Origin: JAEULH01 sp034382075
GTDB lineage: Bacteria; Pseudomonadota; Alphaproteobacteria; Rhodospirillales; Defluviicoccaceae
Reading direction: 5' to 3'
Assembly (NCBI GenBank): GCA_034382075.1
Contig: JAXMOZ010000011.1
Location: forward strand, 1-53,850
DNA length: 53,850 bases
Shown here piece by piece: positions 28,596-38,651 of the stretch; position 1 is the first letter of the stretch; each line of letters opens with the position of its first letter. Below the pieces are notes generated by a model, which was given only the letters and a program-made list of their open reading frames with translations, ran no database searches and was not told where the DNA came from. Position numbers and translations under genes: made by a program.

Positions 28596-29186
28596 TCAAG
28601 CCCTGCGGTCGCGGGGGATCGGCCGCGGAAAGCCGAAGAGGTAGGCGGTGCAGCGCGACACCCGCGACAGCGCGGCGATGCCGAGCAGGAAGAAACCGAC
28701 CGGGATGACCGCCTTGATGAGCGAGCGATAGGGCAGGCCGCCCGGCGCCGGCGAGATCTCGCCGAACTGCCAGGCGGTGTAGGCCAGCTTCGCCGACTCG
28801 TAGGTAACGGCGATGACGAACGGCAGCAGGAAGACGACGAGGCCAATGAGCTCGACCCGGGCCTTGGTCCGAAGCGACCATTGTTCGGCGAGCACGTCGA
28901 TCCGCACGTGCCGATCGACCTGCAGGCAGAAACCGAGGCCGAGCAGGAAGGCGACCCCGTAGATGTGCCACTGCAACTCTTCGATCGCGATCGAGCCCTG
29001 GCCGAAGAGGTAGCGCTGAGCCACCTGGAAAACGATGACCAGCACCAGAACCAGCCACAGCCACGACGCCGTCTCGCCGATCCAGCGGACGATCCGGTCG
29101 ATGGCGAGGGAGAACGCGGTGGCCGGCAGGGTAGGCGGTTCGTATCCGCCCACCTCCGGGGTCAGGTCCCGTCCGCCGTTGCCCAT
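28596..29186 (-). CDS. dctQ: TRAP transporter small permease (DctQ)
   Basis: A 196-residue membrane protein with four helices. EELQWHIYGVAFLLGLGFCL and DRHVRIDVLAEQWS are the conserved DctQ block. It is longer than the usual 160-170 residues because of a soluble N-terminal stretch and an extended loop before the last helix. It sits between dctP and dctM in the same direction and forms the membrane complex with DctM. Confidence 0.92.
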   Translation of the reverse strand: MGNGGRDLTPEVGGYEPPTLPATAFSLAIDRIVRWIGETASWLWLVLVLVIVFQVAQRYLFGQGSIAIEELQWHIYGVAFLLGLGFCLQVDRHVRIDVLAEQWSLRTKARVELIGLVVFLLPFVIAVTYESAKLAYTAWQFGEISPAPGGLPYRSLIKAVIPVGFFLLGIAALSRVSRCTAYLFGFPRPIPRDRRA

Positions 29187-29220
29187 GGAGGCCTGCCCCT
29201 GAGGTCGGGGTTCGTTCAGG

Positions 29221-30312
<1,092 letters not shown>

Positions 30313-30716
30313 GTTTCCTCCCAAATTTCATTGTTTTGTTGGCCGCAGCGGCGTCTCGGGCCGTGGTCGGGCCGCAGGCGCCATGCATCCGCAGGCGTTC
30401 GCCAGCCGTCAGCGCCTGGACAATATGGATGCGGCATGAGCCCAGCCCTGTTCCCGACCGTCTTTGCTGCGCTGTTGACGAGCATGCGGCCTTGATCACT
30501 CTACGAGTACTCGCAATTGGCGGGGCTTACAACCCCCTTCGCTCGCACACGAAGATTTTACCAAGTCGCCGGCAAGATCGCTGCGGGCGTCGCTTGCGCC
30601 TCGGGCCGGCGCTCCGCCCACGGCAAGTCGACGCTTGATTTCTTGCAAGTGATCGGCAGTCTGCCATTTACGTCATCGGGCGTACGCCCCGCGGCGCCCG
30701 ACACGGGAGATGCTTC
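30313..30716. other. Divergent intergenic region with a CGAGTACTCG palindrome
   Basis: These 404 bases separate dctP (minus) from the hopanoid-side MlaC-like gene (plus). A perfect 10-base palindrome, CGAGTACTCG, lies at 30504-30513 in an AT-richer patch and could be an operator. I found no reliable promoter hexamers and no gene. Confidence 0.45.
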
Positions 30717-31361
30717 ATGTCAGGGATACCTTCGCGCTGGCTCGCCTGCCTGGTCGCGGGCTGCCTCGTGCTCGCAGCCGGCGCGCTGCGTCAAGCGCCC
30801 GCCTTCGCCGCCGATCCCCAGGCCGGTGCCAAGGCGGAGGCCTTCGTCGAGTCCTTGGCCGACGACGCCATCGCCGCGCTAACGACAGCCGGCGCGTCCC
30901 GGGAGCAGCGGGAGAACCGCGCCAGGGAGTTGCTCGCGCGCTATTTCGCGGTCGATACCATCGGCCGCTGGGTCCTCGGCCGCTACTGGCAGCAGGCCAC
31001 CCCCGCCGAGCAGACCGACTACCTGACCCTGTTCGAGGACCTGATCGTCACCACCTACGTCGACCGCTTCTCCCGCTACAGCGGCGAGCGGCTGACCGTG
31101 AGCCGCTCCCTGGTCGACGAGGCGAGCGGCGACGTGCTCGTCTATTCCGACATCACCCGCCCGGCGGGCGGCCAGCCGGTCGAGGTCGGCTGGCGGGTGC
31201 GGGCGCGAGACGGGACGATGAAGATCGTCGACGTCTACGTCGAGGGGGTGAGCCTCGGCCAGACCCAGCGCTCGGAGTTCGCCTCGGTGATCCGCAACAC
31301 CGGCGGCAAGGTCGCCGGCCTTCTCGACGAGATGCGCCGGCGGGTCAAGCGGCAGGCGTAA
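30717..31361 (+). CDS. MlaC/Ttg2D-family periplasmic lipid-binding protein
   Basis: A 214-residue exported protein (signal peptide to about residue 31, cleavage after AFA) of the toluene-tolerance/MlaC family (PF05494), which carries phospholipid or other lipids between membranes. Recognisable segments are LLARYFAVDTIGRWVLGRYW, FEDLIVTTYVDRFSRYSGE and KIVDVYVEGVSLGQTQRSEF. GGGAGA precedes the ATG. It begins seven bases before hpnC, so it is the first gene of the hopanoid operon and may move hopanoids or their precursors. A second family member is at 42807. Confidence 0.87.
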   Translation: MSGIPSRWLACLVAGCLVLAAGALRQAPAFAADPQAGAKAEAFVESLADDAIAALTTAGASREQRENRARELLARYFAVDTIGRWVLGRYWQQATPAEQTDYLTLFEDLIVTTYVDRFSRYSGERLTVSRSLVDEASGDVLVYSDITRPAGGQPVEVGWRVRARDGTMKIVDVYVEGVSLGQTQRSEFASVIRNTGGKVAGLLDEMRRRVKRQA

Positions 31362-31368
31362 GGGTCTC

Positions 31369-32271
31369 GTGCCCGCGGTCCCGGATCAGGTTGCCGGCGG
31401 CGCCGGCCCAGGCGGTCGCGCCGCGGCCGGCCTGGAGACGCCGTCGGGGAAGGACGCGGCTTACGAGAACTTCCCGGTCGGCTCCTGGCTGTTGCCGAAG
31501 GCGCTTCGTCCGCACGTCGCCACCTTCTATGCCTTTGCCCGGGCCATCGACGACATCGCCGACAACCCGGAGCTTGGCTCCAGCGAGAAGATCGCCCGGC
31601 TGGAAGCCTTCGAGCGCGGCGTCCTCGGCGAGGCCGGGCCCGGCGCGTGCGTGGCCAAGGCCGAGGCCATGCGCGCGTCGCTGGCGGCGACGGGAGTGCC
31701 GGCTCGCCACTGCCTCGACCTGATCGCCGCCTTCAAGCAGGATGCGGTCAAGTCCCGCTACGCCGACTGGGAAGACTTGATGGGCTACTGCGTCAAGTCG
31801 GCTTCGCCGGTGGGCCGCTACCTCCTCGACCTCCACGATGGCTCCAGCCACGGCTACGGCCCCTCGGACGCGCTCTGCAACGCCCTTCAGGTGATCAACC
31901 ACCTGCAGGACTGCGGCGACGACTACCGCAGCCTGGACCGGGTCTACCTCCCGGGGGACTGGCTGGCCGCCGAGCGGGCTCGGGTCGAGGACCTGGCGGC
32001 CATGAGCCTCACCCCCGGGCTGCGCCGTGTACTCGACCGCTGCCTCGACGGCGTCGATGCGCTGCTGATCGAGGCGCGGCGGCTGCCGGCCGGGCTCGCG
32101 AGCCGCCGGCTGGCCATGGAGTCGGCGGTGATCATCGACATCGCGGCAACGTTGTCGGCGAAGCTCAGGCGGGAAGATCCCCTGGCCCATCGCGTCGCGC
32201 TGAGCAAGCCCGCGTTCCTCTGCTGCGGCGTCCGCGGCATCGGCCTTGGGATCATTCGCCGCAACCGTTAG
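31369..32271 (+). CDS. hpnC: Squalene-forming enzyme HpnC
   Basis: A 300-residue member of the squalene/phytoene synthase family. In the three-step route HpnC converts hydroxysqualene-path intermediates made by HpnD (hydroxysqualene synthase role). The first Asp-rich motif is DDIAD (61-65); the second is DCGDDYRSLDRVYLP. SASPVGRYLLDLH and QVINHLQDCGDD are typical HpnC features. It starts at GTG 31369, seven bases after the MlaC-like gene. The first 25 residues are Gly/Ala-rich and not conserved, so a later start is possible. Confidence 0.93.
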   Translation: MPAVPDQVAGGAGPGGRAAAGLETPSGKDAAYENFPVGSWLLPKALRPHVATFYAFARAIDDIADNPELGSSEKIARLEAFERGVLGEAGPGACVAKAEAMRASLAATGVPARHCLDLIAAFKQDAVKSRYADWEDLMGYCVKSASPVGRYLLDLHDGSSHGYGPSDALCNALQVINHLQDCGDDYRSLDRVYLPGDWLAAERARVEDLAAMSLTPGLRRVLDRCLDGVDALLIEARRLPAGLASRRLAMESAVIIDIAATLSAKLRREDPLAHRVALSKPAFLCCGVRGIGLGIIRRNR

Positions 32272-32455
32272 ATCTAGCCTCCGCGGCCGCGCGGCATCAG
32301 CACCTCGCGCTTTTTCTGCGGCGGGTTCGCGCGCGCGGCGTTCACCCGCCTCGGCCATTCATGCTATCGCTTGCCCCCATGGCAAGCGCGATCGTCCCTT
32401 CCCACACCTTTCCGCCGCCGCCGCGGCGCGGGCGGCCGTGACCGCGAGCGCCGAC

Positions 32456-33340
32456 ATGGACGCGGCGACGGCGACGCATCGGCGACCGGACGGCGCGCCC
32501 GAGGTCGGCGCCACGGTCGACGTCGAGGCTGCCGTCCGCGCCTCGGGCACCTCGTTCTACTGGGCCATGCGGCTGCTGCCGGCGGAGAAGCGCCAGGCAA
32601 TGTTCGCCGTCTATGCCTTCTGCCGGGAGGTGGACGACATCGCCGACGAACCGGGCGAGGTGGACGACAAGAAGCGGGCGCTGCGGGCCTGGCGCCAGGC
32701 CATTGACGCGCTCTATGGCGGCGTCGCCAGCCTGCCTCTGACCCAAGCGCTGGCCGAACCGGTGCGCGCCCACAACCTGCAGCGCGCCGACTTCCACGCG
32801 ATCATCGACGGGATGGAGATGGACGCCGCGCCGCGGGTGCGGATCGCCGATTGCGCCGAACTGGACCTTTACTGCGACCGGGTCGCCTGCGCCGTGGGCA
32901 GGCTGTCCGGCCGCATCTTCGGCCTTGGCGAGAATGCCGGCAACAGCCTCGCCTTCAGCCTCGGCCAGGCGCTCCAGCTCACCAACATCCTCCGCGACCT
33001 GTCGGAAGACGCCGAGCGCGACCGGCTGTATCTCCCGGCTGACCTGCTCGCCGCGGCCGGCATTGCCGATCTCGAGGACGCCGGGTTCGTGCTGCGCCAG
33101 CGCGGCACGGCGGAGGTCTGCGAAAGCCTGGCCGAGGCGGCGCGCCGGCGGTTCGCGGAAGCGCGAGAGATCATCGCCGGCTGCGACCGAAAGCAGGTGC
33201 GCCCGGCGGCGGTGATGATGGAGGTCTACCAGCGCACCTACCGCCGCCTGGTGGCCCGCGGCTGGCAGCGCTGGGCCGAGCCGGTATCGGTGCCCAAGGC
33301 GGAGAAGCTGTGGATCGCCGTGCGCCACGGATTCTTCTGA
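32456..33340 (+). CDS. hpnD: Presqualene diphosphate synthase HpnD
   Basis: A 294-residue enzyme condensing two farnesyl diphosphates. Motifs are FYWAMRLLP, YAFCREVDDIADE (Asp-rich motif 1), CDRVACAVGRLSG, and LQLTNILRDLSEDAERDRLY (Asp-rich motif 2). ATG at 32456 was chosen; an in-frame GTG at 32438 is possible, and the frame stays open to 32246 but without conserved residues. About 180 bases separate it from hpnC, more than in most hopanoid operons, with no clear element in the gap. hpnE follows immediately. Confidence 0.93.
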   Translation: MDAATATHRRPDGAPEVGATVDVEAAVRASGTSFYWAMRLLPAEKRQAMFAVYAFCREVDDIADEPGEVDDKKRALRAWRQAIDALYGGVASLPLTQALAEPVRAHNLQRADFHAIIDGMEMDAAPRVRIADCAELDLYCDRVACAVGRLSGRIFGLGENAGNSLAFSLGQALQLTNILRDLSEDAERDRLYLPADLLAAAGIADLEDAGFVLRQRGTAEVCESLAEAARRRFAEAREIIAGCDRKQVRPAAVMMEVYQRTYRRLVARGWQRWAEPVSVPKAEKLWIAVRHGFF

Positions 33341-33341
33341 G

Positions 33342-34601
33342 GTGACGATCCACGTCGTTGGCGCCGGGCTCTCCGGCCTCGCCGCGGCCGTGGCCCTGGT
33401 CAAGGCGGGCCACCGGGTCAGCGTCCACGAAGCCGCCGGGCACGCGGGCGGGCGCTGCCGGTCCTACTTCGACGCCGCCCTCGGCCGGCGGATCGACAAC
33501 GGCAACCATCTGGTCCTCAGCGGCAACACCGCCATCGTCGGCTACCTCGCCGAGGTCGGCGGCGCGGCGGGGCTCGCCGGGCCCGAGCGCGCCGAGTTCC
33601 CGTTCATCGACATCGCGACGGGGGAGCGCTGGACGGTCCGGCCCAACGCCGGGCCGCTGCCGTGGTGGCTGCTCTCGCCTTCCAGGCGGGTCCCGGACAC
33701 GACCCCGCGGGACTATCTGCGCGCCCTCGCCCTTGCCCGGGTGCCGGCCGAGGCCACCGTGGCGGACTGTCTGAACGGCAACGGCGAGGCCTTCGCCCGG
33801 TTCTGGGAGCCCTTGGCGGTGGCCGTGCTGAATACCGAGGCGGACGCGGCGGCGGCGACGCTGCTCTGGCCGGTGCTTCGCGAAACCTTCGGCCGCGGCG
33901 AGGCCGCCTGCCGGCCGCGGATGGCCCTCGAGGGCCTGAGCGAATGCTTCGTCGACCCGGCGCTGGCGTACCTCGAGCGCGCCGGCGCGCTCGTCGGCTT
34001 CCACCGGCGGCTGCGGCGGATCGACTTCGCCCGCGCGCGGGCCGCGAGCCTGCAGTTTGCCTCGGGCGAGGCCATGCCGCTCGCTGCCAGCGACGCCGTG
34101 GTTCTCGCCGTGCCACCCCAAGGAGCCGAGGCGCTGGTTCCCGACCTCGCCGTGCCGATGGCGAGCCGCGCCATCGTCAACGGCCATTTTCTTCTTCCGC
34201 AGCCGGCGGCCCGACCGCGGCTGCTGGGCATGGTCGGCGGCTTATGCCATTGGCTTTTCCTCCGCGACGACGTCGCCTCGGTCACGATCAGCGCCGCCGA
34301 CGGCGTCGCAGAGACGGATGCGGACACGCTGGCGAAGGCGATGTGGAGCGAAATCGGCCTCGCCCTGGGCCTGGACAACGGCCTGCCGCGGCCGCGCTGT
34401 CGGATCGTCAAGGAGAAGCGCGCCACGTTCGCACAGACGCCGGCGGAGGTGGCGCGCCGGCCGGAAACGCGCACGCGCTTCGCCAACCTCTTCCTCGCCG
34501 GCGACTGGACCCGGACGGGCCTTCCCGCCACCCTGGAAGGAAGCGTGCGTTCCGGCAACAGCGCCGCCGAAGGTGTTGCAAAAATGTTGGCAAGCCCTTG
34601 A
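33342..34601 (+). CDS. hpnE: Squalene-associated FAD-dependent desaturase HpnE
   Basis: A 419-residue flavoprotein (amine-oxidase/phytoene-desaturase family) that reduces hydroxysqualene to squalene in the HpnCDE route. The N-terminal FAD fold is IHVVGAGLSGLAAAVALVKAGH with the following GGRCRS; the C-terminal FAD motif is LFLAGDWTRTGLPATLEGSV. GTG at 33342 starts one base after the hpnD stop, so translation is likely coupled. Length is normal for HpnE. Confidence 0.93.
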   Translation: MTIHVVGAGLSGLAAAVALVKAGHRVSVHEAAGHAGGRCRSYFDAALGRRIDNGNHLVLSGNTAIVGYLAEVGGAAGLAGPERAEFPFIDIATGERWTVRPNAGPLPWWLLSPSRRVPDTTPRDYLRALALARVPAEATVADCLNGNGEAFARFWEPLAVAVLNTEADAAAATLLWPVLRETFGRGEAACRPRMALEGLSECFVDPALAYLERAGALVGFHRRLRRIDFARARAASLQFASGEAMPLAASDAVVLAVPPQGAEALVPDLAVPMASRAIVNGHFLLPQPAARPRLLGMVGGLCHWLFLRDDVASVTISAADGVAETDADTLAKAMWSEIGLALGLDNGLPRPRCRIVKEKRATFAQTPAEVARRPETRTRFANLFLAGDWTRTGLPATLEGSVRSGNSAAEGVAKMLASP

Positions 34602-34704
34602 CTTTTGGACGCTTTCTGAGCAACACCGGCGAAGAAGTTGCATGTCGATGACAGCGGCCGGACGAACGGCCGCAACCTTATCGCCCTTCAAAGGGGGGAA
34701 CTGT

Positions 34705-36663
34705 ATGGGACACCGAGGGGCAAGCGCGGCCGCATTGGAGGTCGTCGCCCAGCCTGAGGCGGATGAGCTGGTTCAGACCATCGACGAGGCGGTGGCGTGG
34801 CTGGCCTCGCGCCGGTCCGAGGATGGCCACTGGGTGTTCGAGCTCGAGGCGGACGCCACCATCCCCGCCGAATACATCCTGCTCAACCACTACCTCGACG
34901 ACGTCAACGACGAGGTCGAGCGCAAGCTCGCCGCCTACCTGCGCCGCACGCAAGGGGAGCACGGCGGCTGGCCGCTCTACTACGACGGCGACGTCGACCT
35001 GAGCGCGACGGTGAAGGCCTACTTCGCGCTGAAGCTCGTTGGCGACGATCCCGATGCGCCGCACATGGCCCGGGCCAGGGCGGTGATCCTGGAGCGCGGC
35101 GGCGCCGCGCGGGCCAACGTCTTCACCCGCATCGCCCTTGCCCTGTTCGGCCAGGTGCCGTGGCGGGCGGTGCCGCTGATGCGCGTCGAGGCCATGCTGC
35201 TGCCGCGGTGGGCGCCGTTCCACGTCGACAAGGTTTCGTACTGGTCACGGGCGGTGATGGTGCCGCTGTTCGTGTTGGCGGCGCTGAAGCCACAGGCCAG
35301 GAACCCGCGCGGCGTCGATATCCAGGAGCTGTTCCTGGTGCCGCCGGAGGAGCAGCGCGACTACCTGCACAACCCCACCGGCCACTGGCTCGGCGACATC
35401 TTCCTGTTGCTCGACCGGGTCGGCAGGCTGGCCGAGCCGCTGATCCCGAGCTGGCTGGAGCGCAAGGCCATCGACAGGGCCATGGCCTTCATCGACGAGC
35501 GGATGAACGGCGAGGATGGGCTCGGCGGCATCTTTCCGGCCATGGGCAACATGGTCATGGCTTTGGACGCGCTGGGCTGCAGCCGCGACGACCCGAGGTT
35601 CGTGACAGCGCGCAAGGCGATCGACAAGCTGCTCGTGTTCAACAACGGCCATGCCTACTGCCAGCCGTGCCTGTCGCCGGTGTGGGACACGGCGCTGGCG
35701 CTGCACGCGATGATGGAGGCGGGCGTCGACGGCGACGACCCGCTCGTCGCCGACGGCTGCGACTGGCTCCGCGAGCGGCAGATCCTCGACGTTCGCGGCG
35801 ATTACGTCAGCAAGCGCCCGGATGTGCGTCCCGGCGGCTGGGCCTTCCAGTACTGGAACGACTTCTACCCGGACGTGGACGACACGGCGGTGGTGGTGAT
35901 GGCGTTGAACCGCGCCAACGAGCAGGCGCACCGCGAGGCGATCGCCCGCGGCGCCGAGTGGACGCTCGGGATGCAGAGCAAGAATGGCGGCTGGGGCGCC
36001 TTCGACGCGGAGAACGAGTACTTCTTCCTCCAGCACATTCCCTTCGCCGACCACGGGGCGCTGCTCGATCCGCCCACCGCCGACGTCACCGCCCGCTGTC
36101 TGGGCATGCTGGCGCAGCTGGGCTTCGACCCGGACCATCCGGCCGTCACCCGCGCCATCGGCTATCTCAAGGAGCAGCAGGAGGACGACGGCTCCTGGTT
36201 CGGCCGCTGGGGCACCAACTACGTCTACGGCACCTGGTCGGTGCTCTCGGCGCTGAATGCCATCGGCGAGGATCCCGCCCAGCCCTACATCCGCAAGGCT
36301 GCGGATTGGCTGAAAACCCGTCAGCGCGAGGACGGCGGCTGGGGCGAAGACTGCGCCAGCTACTGGCCGGAGCGCAAAAGCGAGGTCAAGGCGAGCACGC
36401 CGTCACAGACCGCGTGGGCGACGTTGGCGCTGATGGCGGCGGGCGAGGTGGACAGCGACGAGGTCGGCCGCGGCATCGACTACCTGTTGAAGGCGCCGCG
36501 CGAAGGCGGCCGCTGGGAGGAAACCCACTACAACGCCGTCGGCTTTCCCAAGGTGTTCTACCTCCGCTACCACGGCTACAGCGCCTACTTCCCGCTGTGG
36601 GCGCTGGCCCGCTACCGCAACCTCACCGAGGGCAACGCCAAGACCACCATGTTCGGGATCTGA
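34705..36663 (+). CDS. shc: Squalene-hopene cyclase
   Basis: A 652-residue monotopic membrane enzyme cyclising squalene to hopene/hopanol. The catalytic DVDDTA motif is at 390-395. QW repeats are seen throughout (for example QGEHGGWPLY, QREDGGWGEDC, QSKNGGWGAFDAE, QEDDGSWFGRWG). The region GTNYVYGTW is the conserved cyclase block near the active site. ATG at 34705 was chosen because AAGGGGGGAA precedes it; an upstream in-frame ATG pair at 34642 is less likely. A GCCCGGC-TT-GCCGGGC hairpin (36664-36679) starts at the stop codon. Confidence 0.96.
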   Translation: MGHRGASAAALEVVAQPEADELVQTIDEAVAWLASRRSEDGHWVFELEADATIPAEYILLNHYLDDVNDEVERKLAAYLRRTQGEHGGWPLYYDGDVDLSATVKAYFALKLVGDDPDAPHMARARAVILERGGAARANVFTRIALALFGQVPWRAVPLMRVEAMLLPRWAPFHVDKVSYWSRAVMVPLFVLAALKPQARNPRGVDIQELFLVPPEEQRDYLHNPTGHWLGDIFLLLDRVGRLAEPLIPSWLERKAIDRAMAFIDERMNGEDGLGGIFPAMGNMVMALDALGCSRDDPRFVTARKAIDKLLVFNNGHAYCQPCLSPVWDTALALHAMMEAGVDGDDPLVADGCDWLRERQILDVRGDYVSKRPDVRPGGWAFQYWNDFYPDVDDTAVVVMALNRANEQAHREAIARGAEWTLGMQSKNGGWGAFDAENEYFFLQHIPFADHGALLDPPTADVTARCLGMLAQLGFDPDHPAVTRAIGYLKEQQEDDGSWFGRWGTNYVYGTWSVLSALNAIGEDPAQPYIRKAADWLKTRQREDGGWGEDCASYWPERKSEVKASTPSQTAWATLALMAAGEVDSDEVGRGIDYLLKAPREGGRWEETHYNAVGFPKVFYLRYHGYSAYFPLWALARYRNLTEGNAKTTMFGI

Positions 36664-36806
36664 GCCCGGCTTGCCGGGCCCTCACCCCAACCCTCTCCCG
36701 CTTGCGCATGCCCGCGCGCGGGAGAGGGAGCAGGTGTTCGCAATAGTAGACGGCTCGACCCCCCTCGCCCGCGGAGCGGAGAGCGAGGGGTCCGCGAAGC
36801 GGGAGG
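36664..36806. repeat. Block of dispersed palindromes before hpnG
   Basis: Three stems in a row: GCCCGGC/GCCGGGC (36664-36679), CCCTCTCCCGC/GCGGGAGAGGG (36691-36701 with 36718-36728) and CCCCTCGC/GCGAGGGG (36761-36768 with 36783-36790). The second belongs to the common CCCTCACCC(C/T)AACCCTCTCCC family. The block ends a few bases before the conserved hpnG coding sequence. Confidence 0.8.
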
Positions 36807-36810
36807 GTGA

Positions 36811-37503
36811 GGGACGACGCGCGAGCAAGCGCCCGGCATCGGCGTCATCGTCGGGCTCGCCAGCGAGGCGCGGCTGCTGCGCGCCGGCCCCGGCGTCCGC
36901 GTTGCCTGCTCCGGCGCCAGCGCCGCGCGGGCGCGCAACCTCGCGGCCGAGCTCGTGGACGGCGGCTGCGTGGGCTTGGTCAGCTTTGGCCTGGCCGGCG
37001 GCCTCGATCCGCGGCTTGCGAGCGGGGCGCTGTGCGTCCCCGAGGCGGTGCTGGTGCCCTCGGGCAGGCGCGTTGCCGTAGACCCGTCCTGGCGAGCGCG
37101 CCTTCTCGAGCACACGAGCGAGGCATCCGGCTGCGCCCTTCTCGTCGGCAGGAACGAGCCGGCCGGCTCGCCCGAGGAGAAGGCCGAGCTGTTCGCCCGC
37201 AGCGGCGCCGGCGCCATCGACATGGAGAGCCACGCCGTCGCCGAGGTTGCGGCGGCGCAGAACATCCCGTTCCTGGTGATCCGCGCGATCGCCGATCCGG
37301 CGGCGCGAAGGCTGCCTGCGTGGCTTTCCGCCGTCATCAGCGCCAACGGCCGGCCGATGCCCCGGCCGCTGCTGGCGGGGCTTGCGGCACATCCGGGCGA
37401 CCTCGCGGCGCTGCTTCGCCTCGGCGGCGACGCCCGCCGCGCGCTGAAAGCCTTACGCCGCGTTGCTGCGGGCGCGGGGCCGCTCCTCGCCTTCGACGGG
37501 TAG
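36811..37503 (+). CDS. hpnG: Adenosylhopane nucleosidase HpnG, start codon not evident
   Basis: Member of the MTA/SAH-nucleosidase (phosphorylase) superfamily that removes adenine from adenosylhopane on the way to bacteriohopanetetrol. Conserved blocks are GVIVGLASEARLL, VRVACSGASAARA, GLVSFGLAGGLDPRL, AIDMESHAVAEVAA (catalytic region with the ME motif) and FLVIRAIADPA. The in-frame stop at 36808 sets the upstream limit, and no ATG, GTG or TTG occurs in frame before GTG 36955, which would remove the first conserved 45 residues. Only ACG codons (36814, 36817) or an ATC are available. A repeat block runs up to this point. Coordinates give the open coding region. Confidence 0.8.
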   Translation, partial: GTTREQAPGIGVIVGLASEARLLRAGPGVRVACSGASAARARNLAAELVDGGCVGLVSFGLAGGLDPRLASGALCVPEAVLVPSGRRVAVDPSWRARLLEHTSEASGCALLVGRNEPAGSPEEKAELFARSGAGAIDMESHAVAEVAAAQNIPFLVIRAIADPAARRLPAWLSAVISANGRPMPRPLLAGLAAHPGDLAALLRLGGDARRALKALRRVAAGAGPLLAFDG

Positions 37504-38598
37504 CTGCTTCACCAGCCCCTCGAAGACGAACTCTGCCGGCCGCTGGTGGTCGAGCGGGATCTCCGGCGCCATCGGCCCGTCCGTTCGCGGCCCGCGCAGG
37601 GCCACCGCCAGCGCCCGCCAAGGCCTGGCGACGGTATCGTTGACCGCGGTCGCCTCGTAGCCGCAATGGACCATGCAGTCGGCGCACTTCTCGTAGTTGC
37701 CGGTGCCGTAGCGGTCCCAGTCGGTCTCCGCCATCAGCTCGGCGAAGCTTCCGACGAAGCCCTCGCCGAGAAGGTAGCAGGGCCGCTGCCAGCCGAAGAC
37801 GTTGCGGGTCGGGTTGCCCCACGGGGTGCAGCGGTACTCGCGGTTGCCGGCCAGGAAGTCCATGAACAGCGACGACTGGCTGAAGCGCCACTTCGCCCGG
37901 CCGCGGCGCTTGAAGATGTCGCGGAACAGCTGCTTGGTCTTGGTCCGGTTGAGGAAGTGCTCCTGGTCGGGGGCGCGCTCGTAGGCGTACCCCGGGGACA
38001 CGGTGATGCCCTCGACGTCCAACTCGTCGGTGCAGTAGTCGAAGAAGGCGGCGACCTCGTCGGCGCTCATCTGATCGAACAGGGTGCAGTTGACGTTGAC
38101 CCGGAAGCCCTCGGCCCGCGCCTTCTTGATCGCAGCGACCGCGCGGCGGAAGGTGCCGGGCTGGTTCACCGCCCGGTCGTGGTGCTCCTCCAGGCCGTCC
38201 AGATGCACCGAGAAGGTCAGGTACTGGCTCGGCTTGAACAGGTGCATCTTCTTTTCGAGCAGCAGCCCGTTGGTGCAGAGGTAGACGAACTTCTTCCTGG
38301 CGACGATCCCCTCGACGATCTTGTCCATCTCCCGGTGCAACAGCGGCTCGCCGCCGGGAATGGAGACGACGGGGGCGCCGCACTCGTCGACCGCGGCAAG
38401 ACACTCCTCGACGCTCAGGCGCTTGTTGAGGATCGCGTCCTCGTAGTCGATCTTGCCGCAGCCGGGGCAGGCCAGGTTGCAGCGGAACAGCGGCTCGAGC
38501 ATGAGGACCAGAGGATAGCGCGCGTTCCGGCGCAGCTTCTGCGAGATGATGTACGCGCCGACGCGCACTTGCTGAATGACGGGAACACCCACTCCCAC
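37453..38598 (-). CDS. hpnH: Radical-SAM adenosylhopane synthase HpnH
   Basis: A 381-residue radical SAM enzyme that joins a 5'-deoxyadenosyl group to diploptene. FRCNLACPGCGK carries the CxxxCxxC iron-sulfur motif (C40, C44, C47). VSIPGGEPLLHREM, FVYLCTNGLLLEKK and SVHLDGLEEHHD are the further barrel motifs, and the C-terminal DUF3463-type cysteine region (CADCMVHCGYEATAV) is present. It is convergent with hpnG, and the two genes overlap by 51 bases at their 3' ends. Confidence 0.95.
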   Translation of the reverse strand: MGVGVPVIQQVRVGAYIISQKLRRNARYPLVLMLEPLFRCNLACPGCGKIDYEDAILNKRLSVEECLAAVDECGAPVVSIPGGEPLLHREMDKIVEGIVARKKFVYLCTNGLLLEKKMHLFKPSQYLTFSVHLDGLEEHHDRAVNQPGTFRRAVAAIKKARAEGFRVNVNCTLFDQMSADEVAAFFDYCTDELDVEGITVSPGYAYERAPDQEHFLNRTKTKQLFRDIFKRRGRAKWRFSQSSLFMDFLAGNREYRCTPWGNPTRNVFGWQRPCYLLGEGFVGSFAELMAETDWDRYGTGNYEKCADCMVHCGYEATAVNDTVARPWRALAVALRGPRTDGPMAPEIPLDHQRPAEFVFEGLVKQLPVEGEERPRARSNAA

Positions 38599-38651
38599 TA
38601 TCCCTTCTTGCCTGTTCTTGGGGTCGCCTGCTCTTGGCTACGAATGCCGCG

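Noticed and set aside
32246..32455. Extended N-terminus for HpnD
   Set aside because: The frame is open but the 70 residues are Ala/Arg/Ser-rich and overlap the hpnC end; the conserved sequence starts after 32456.
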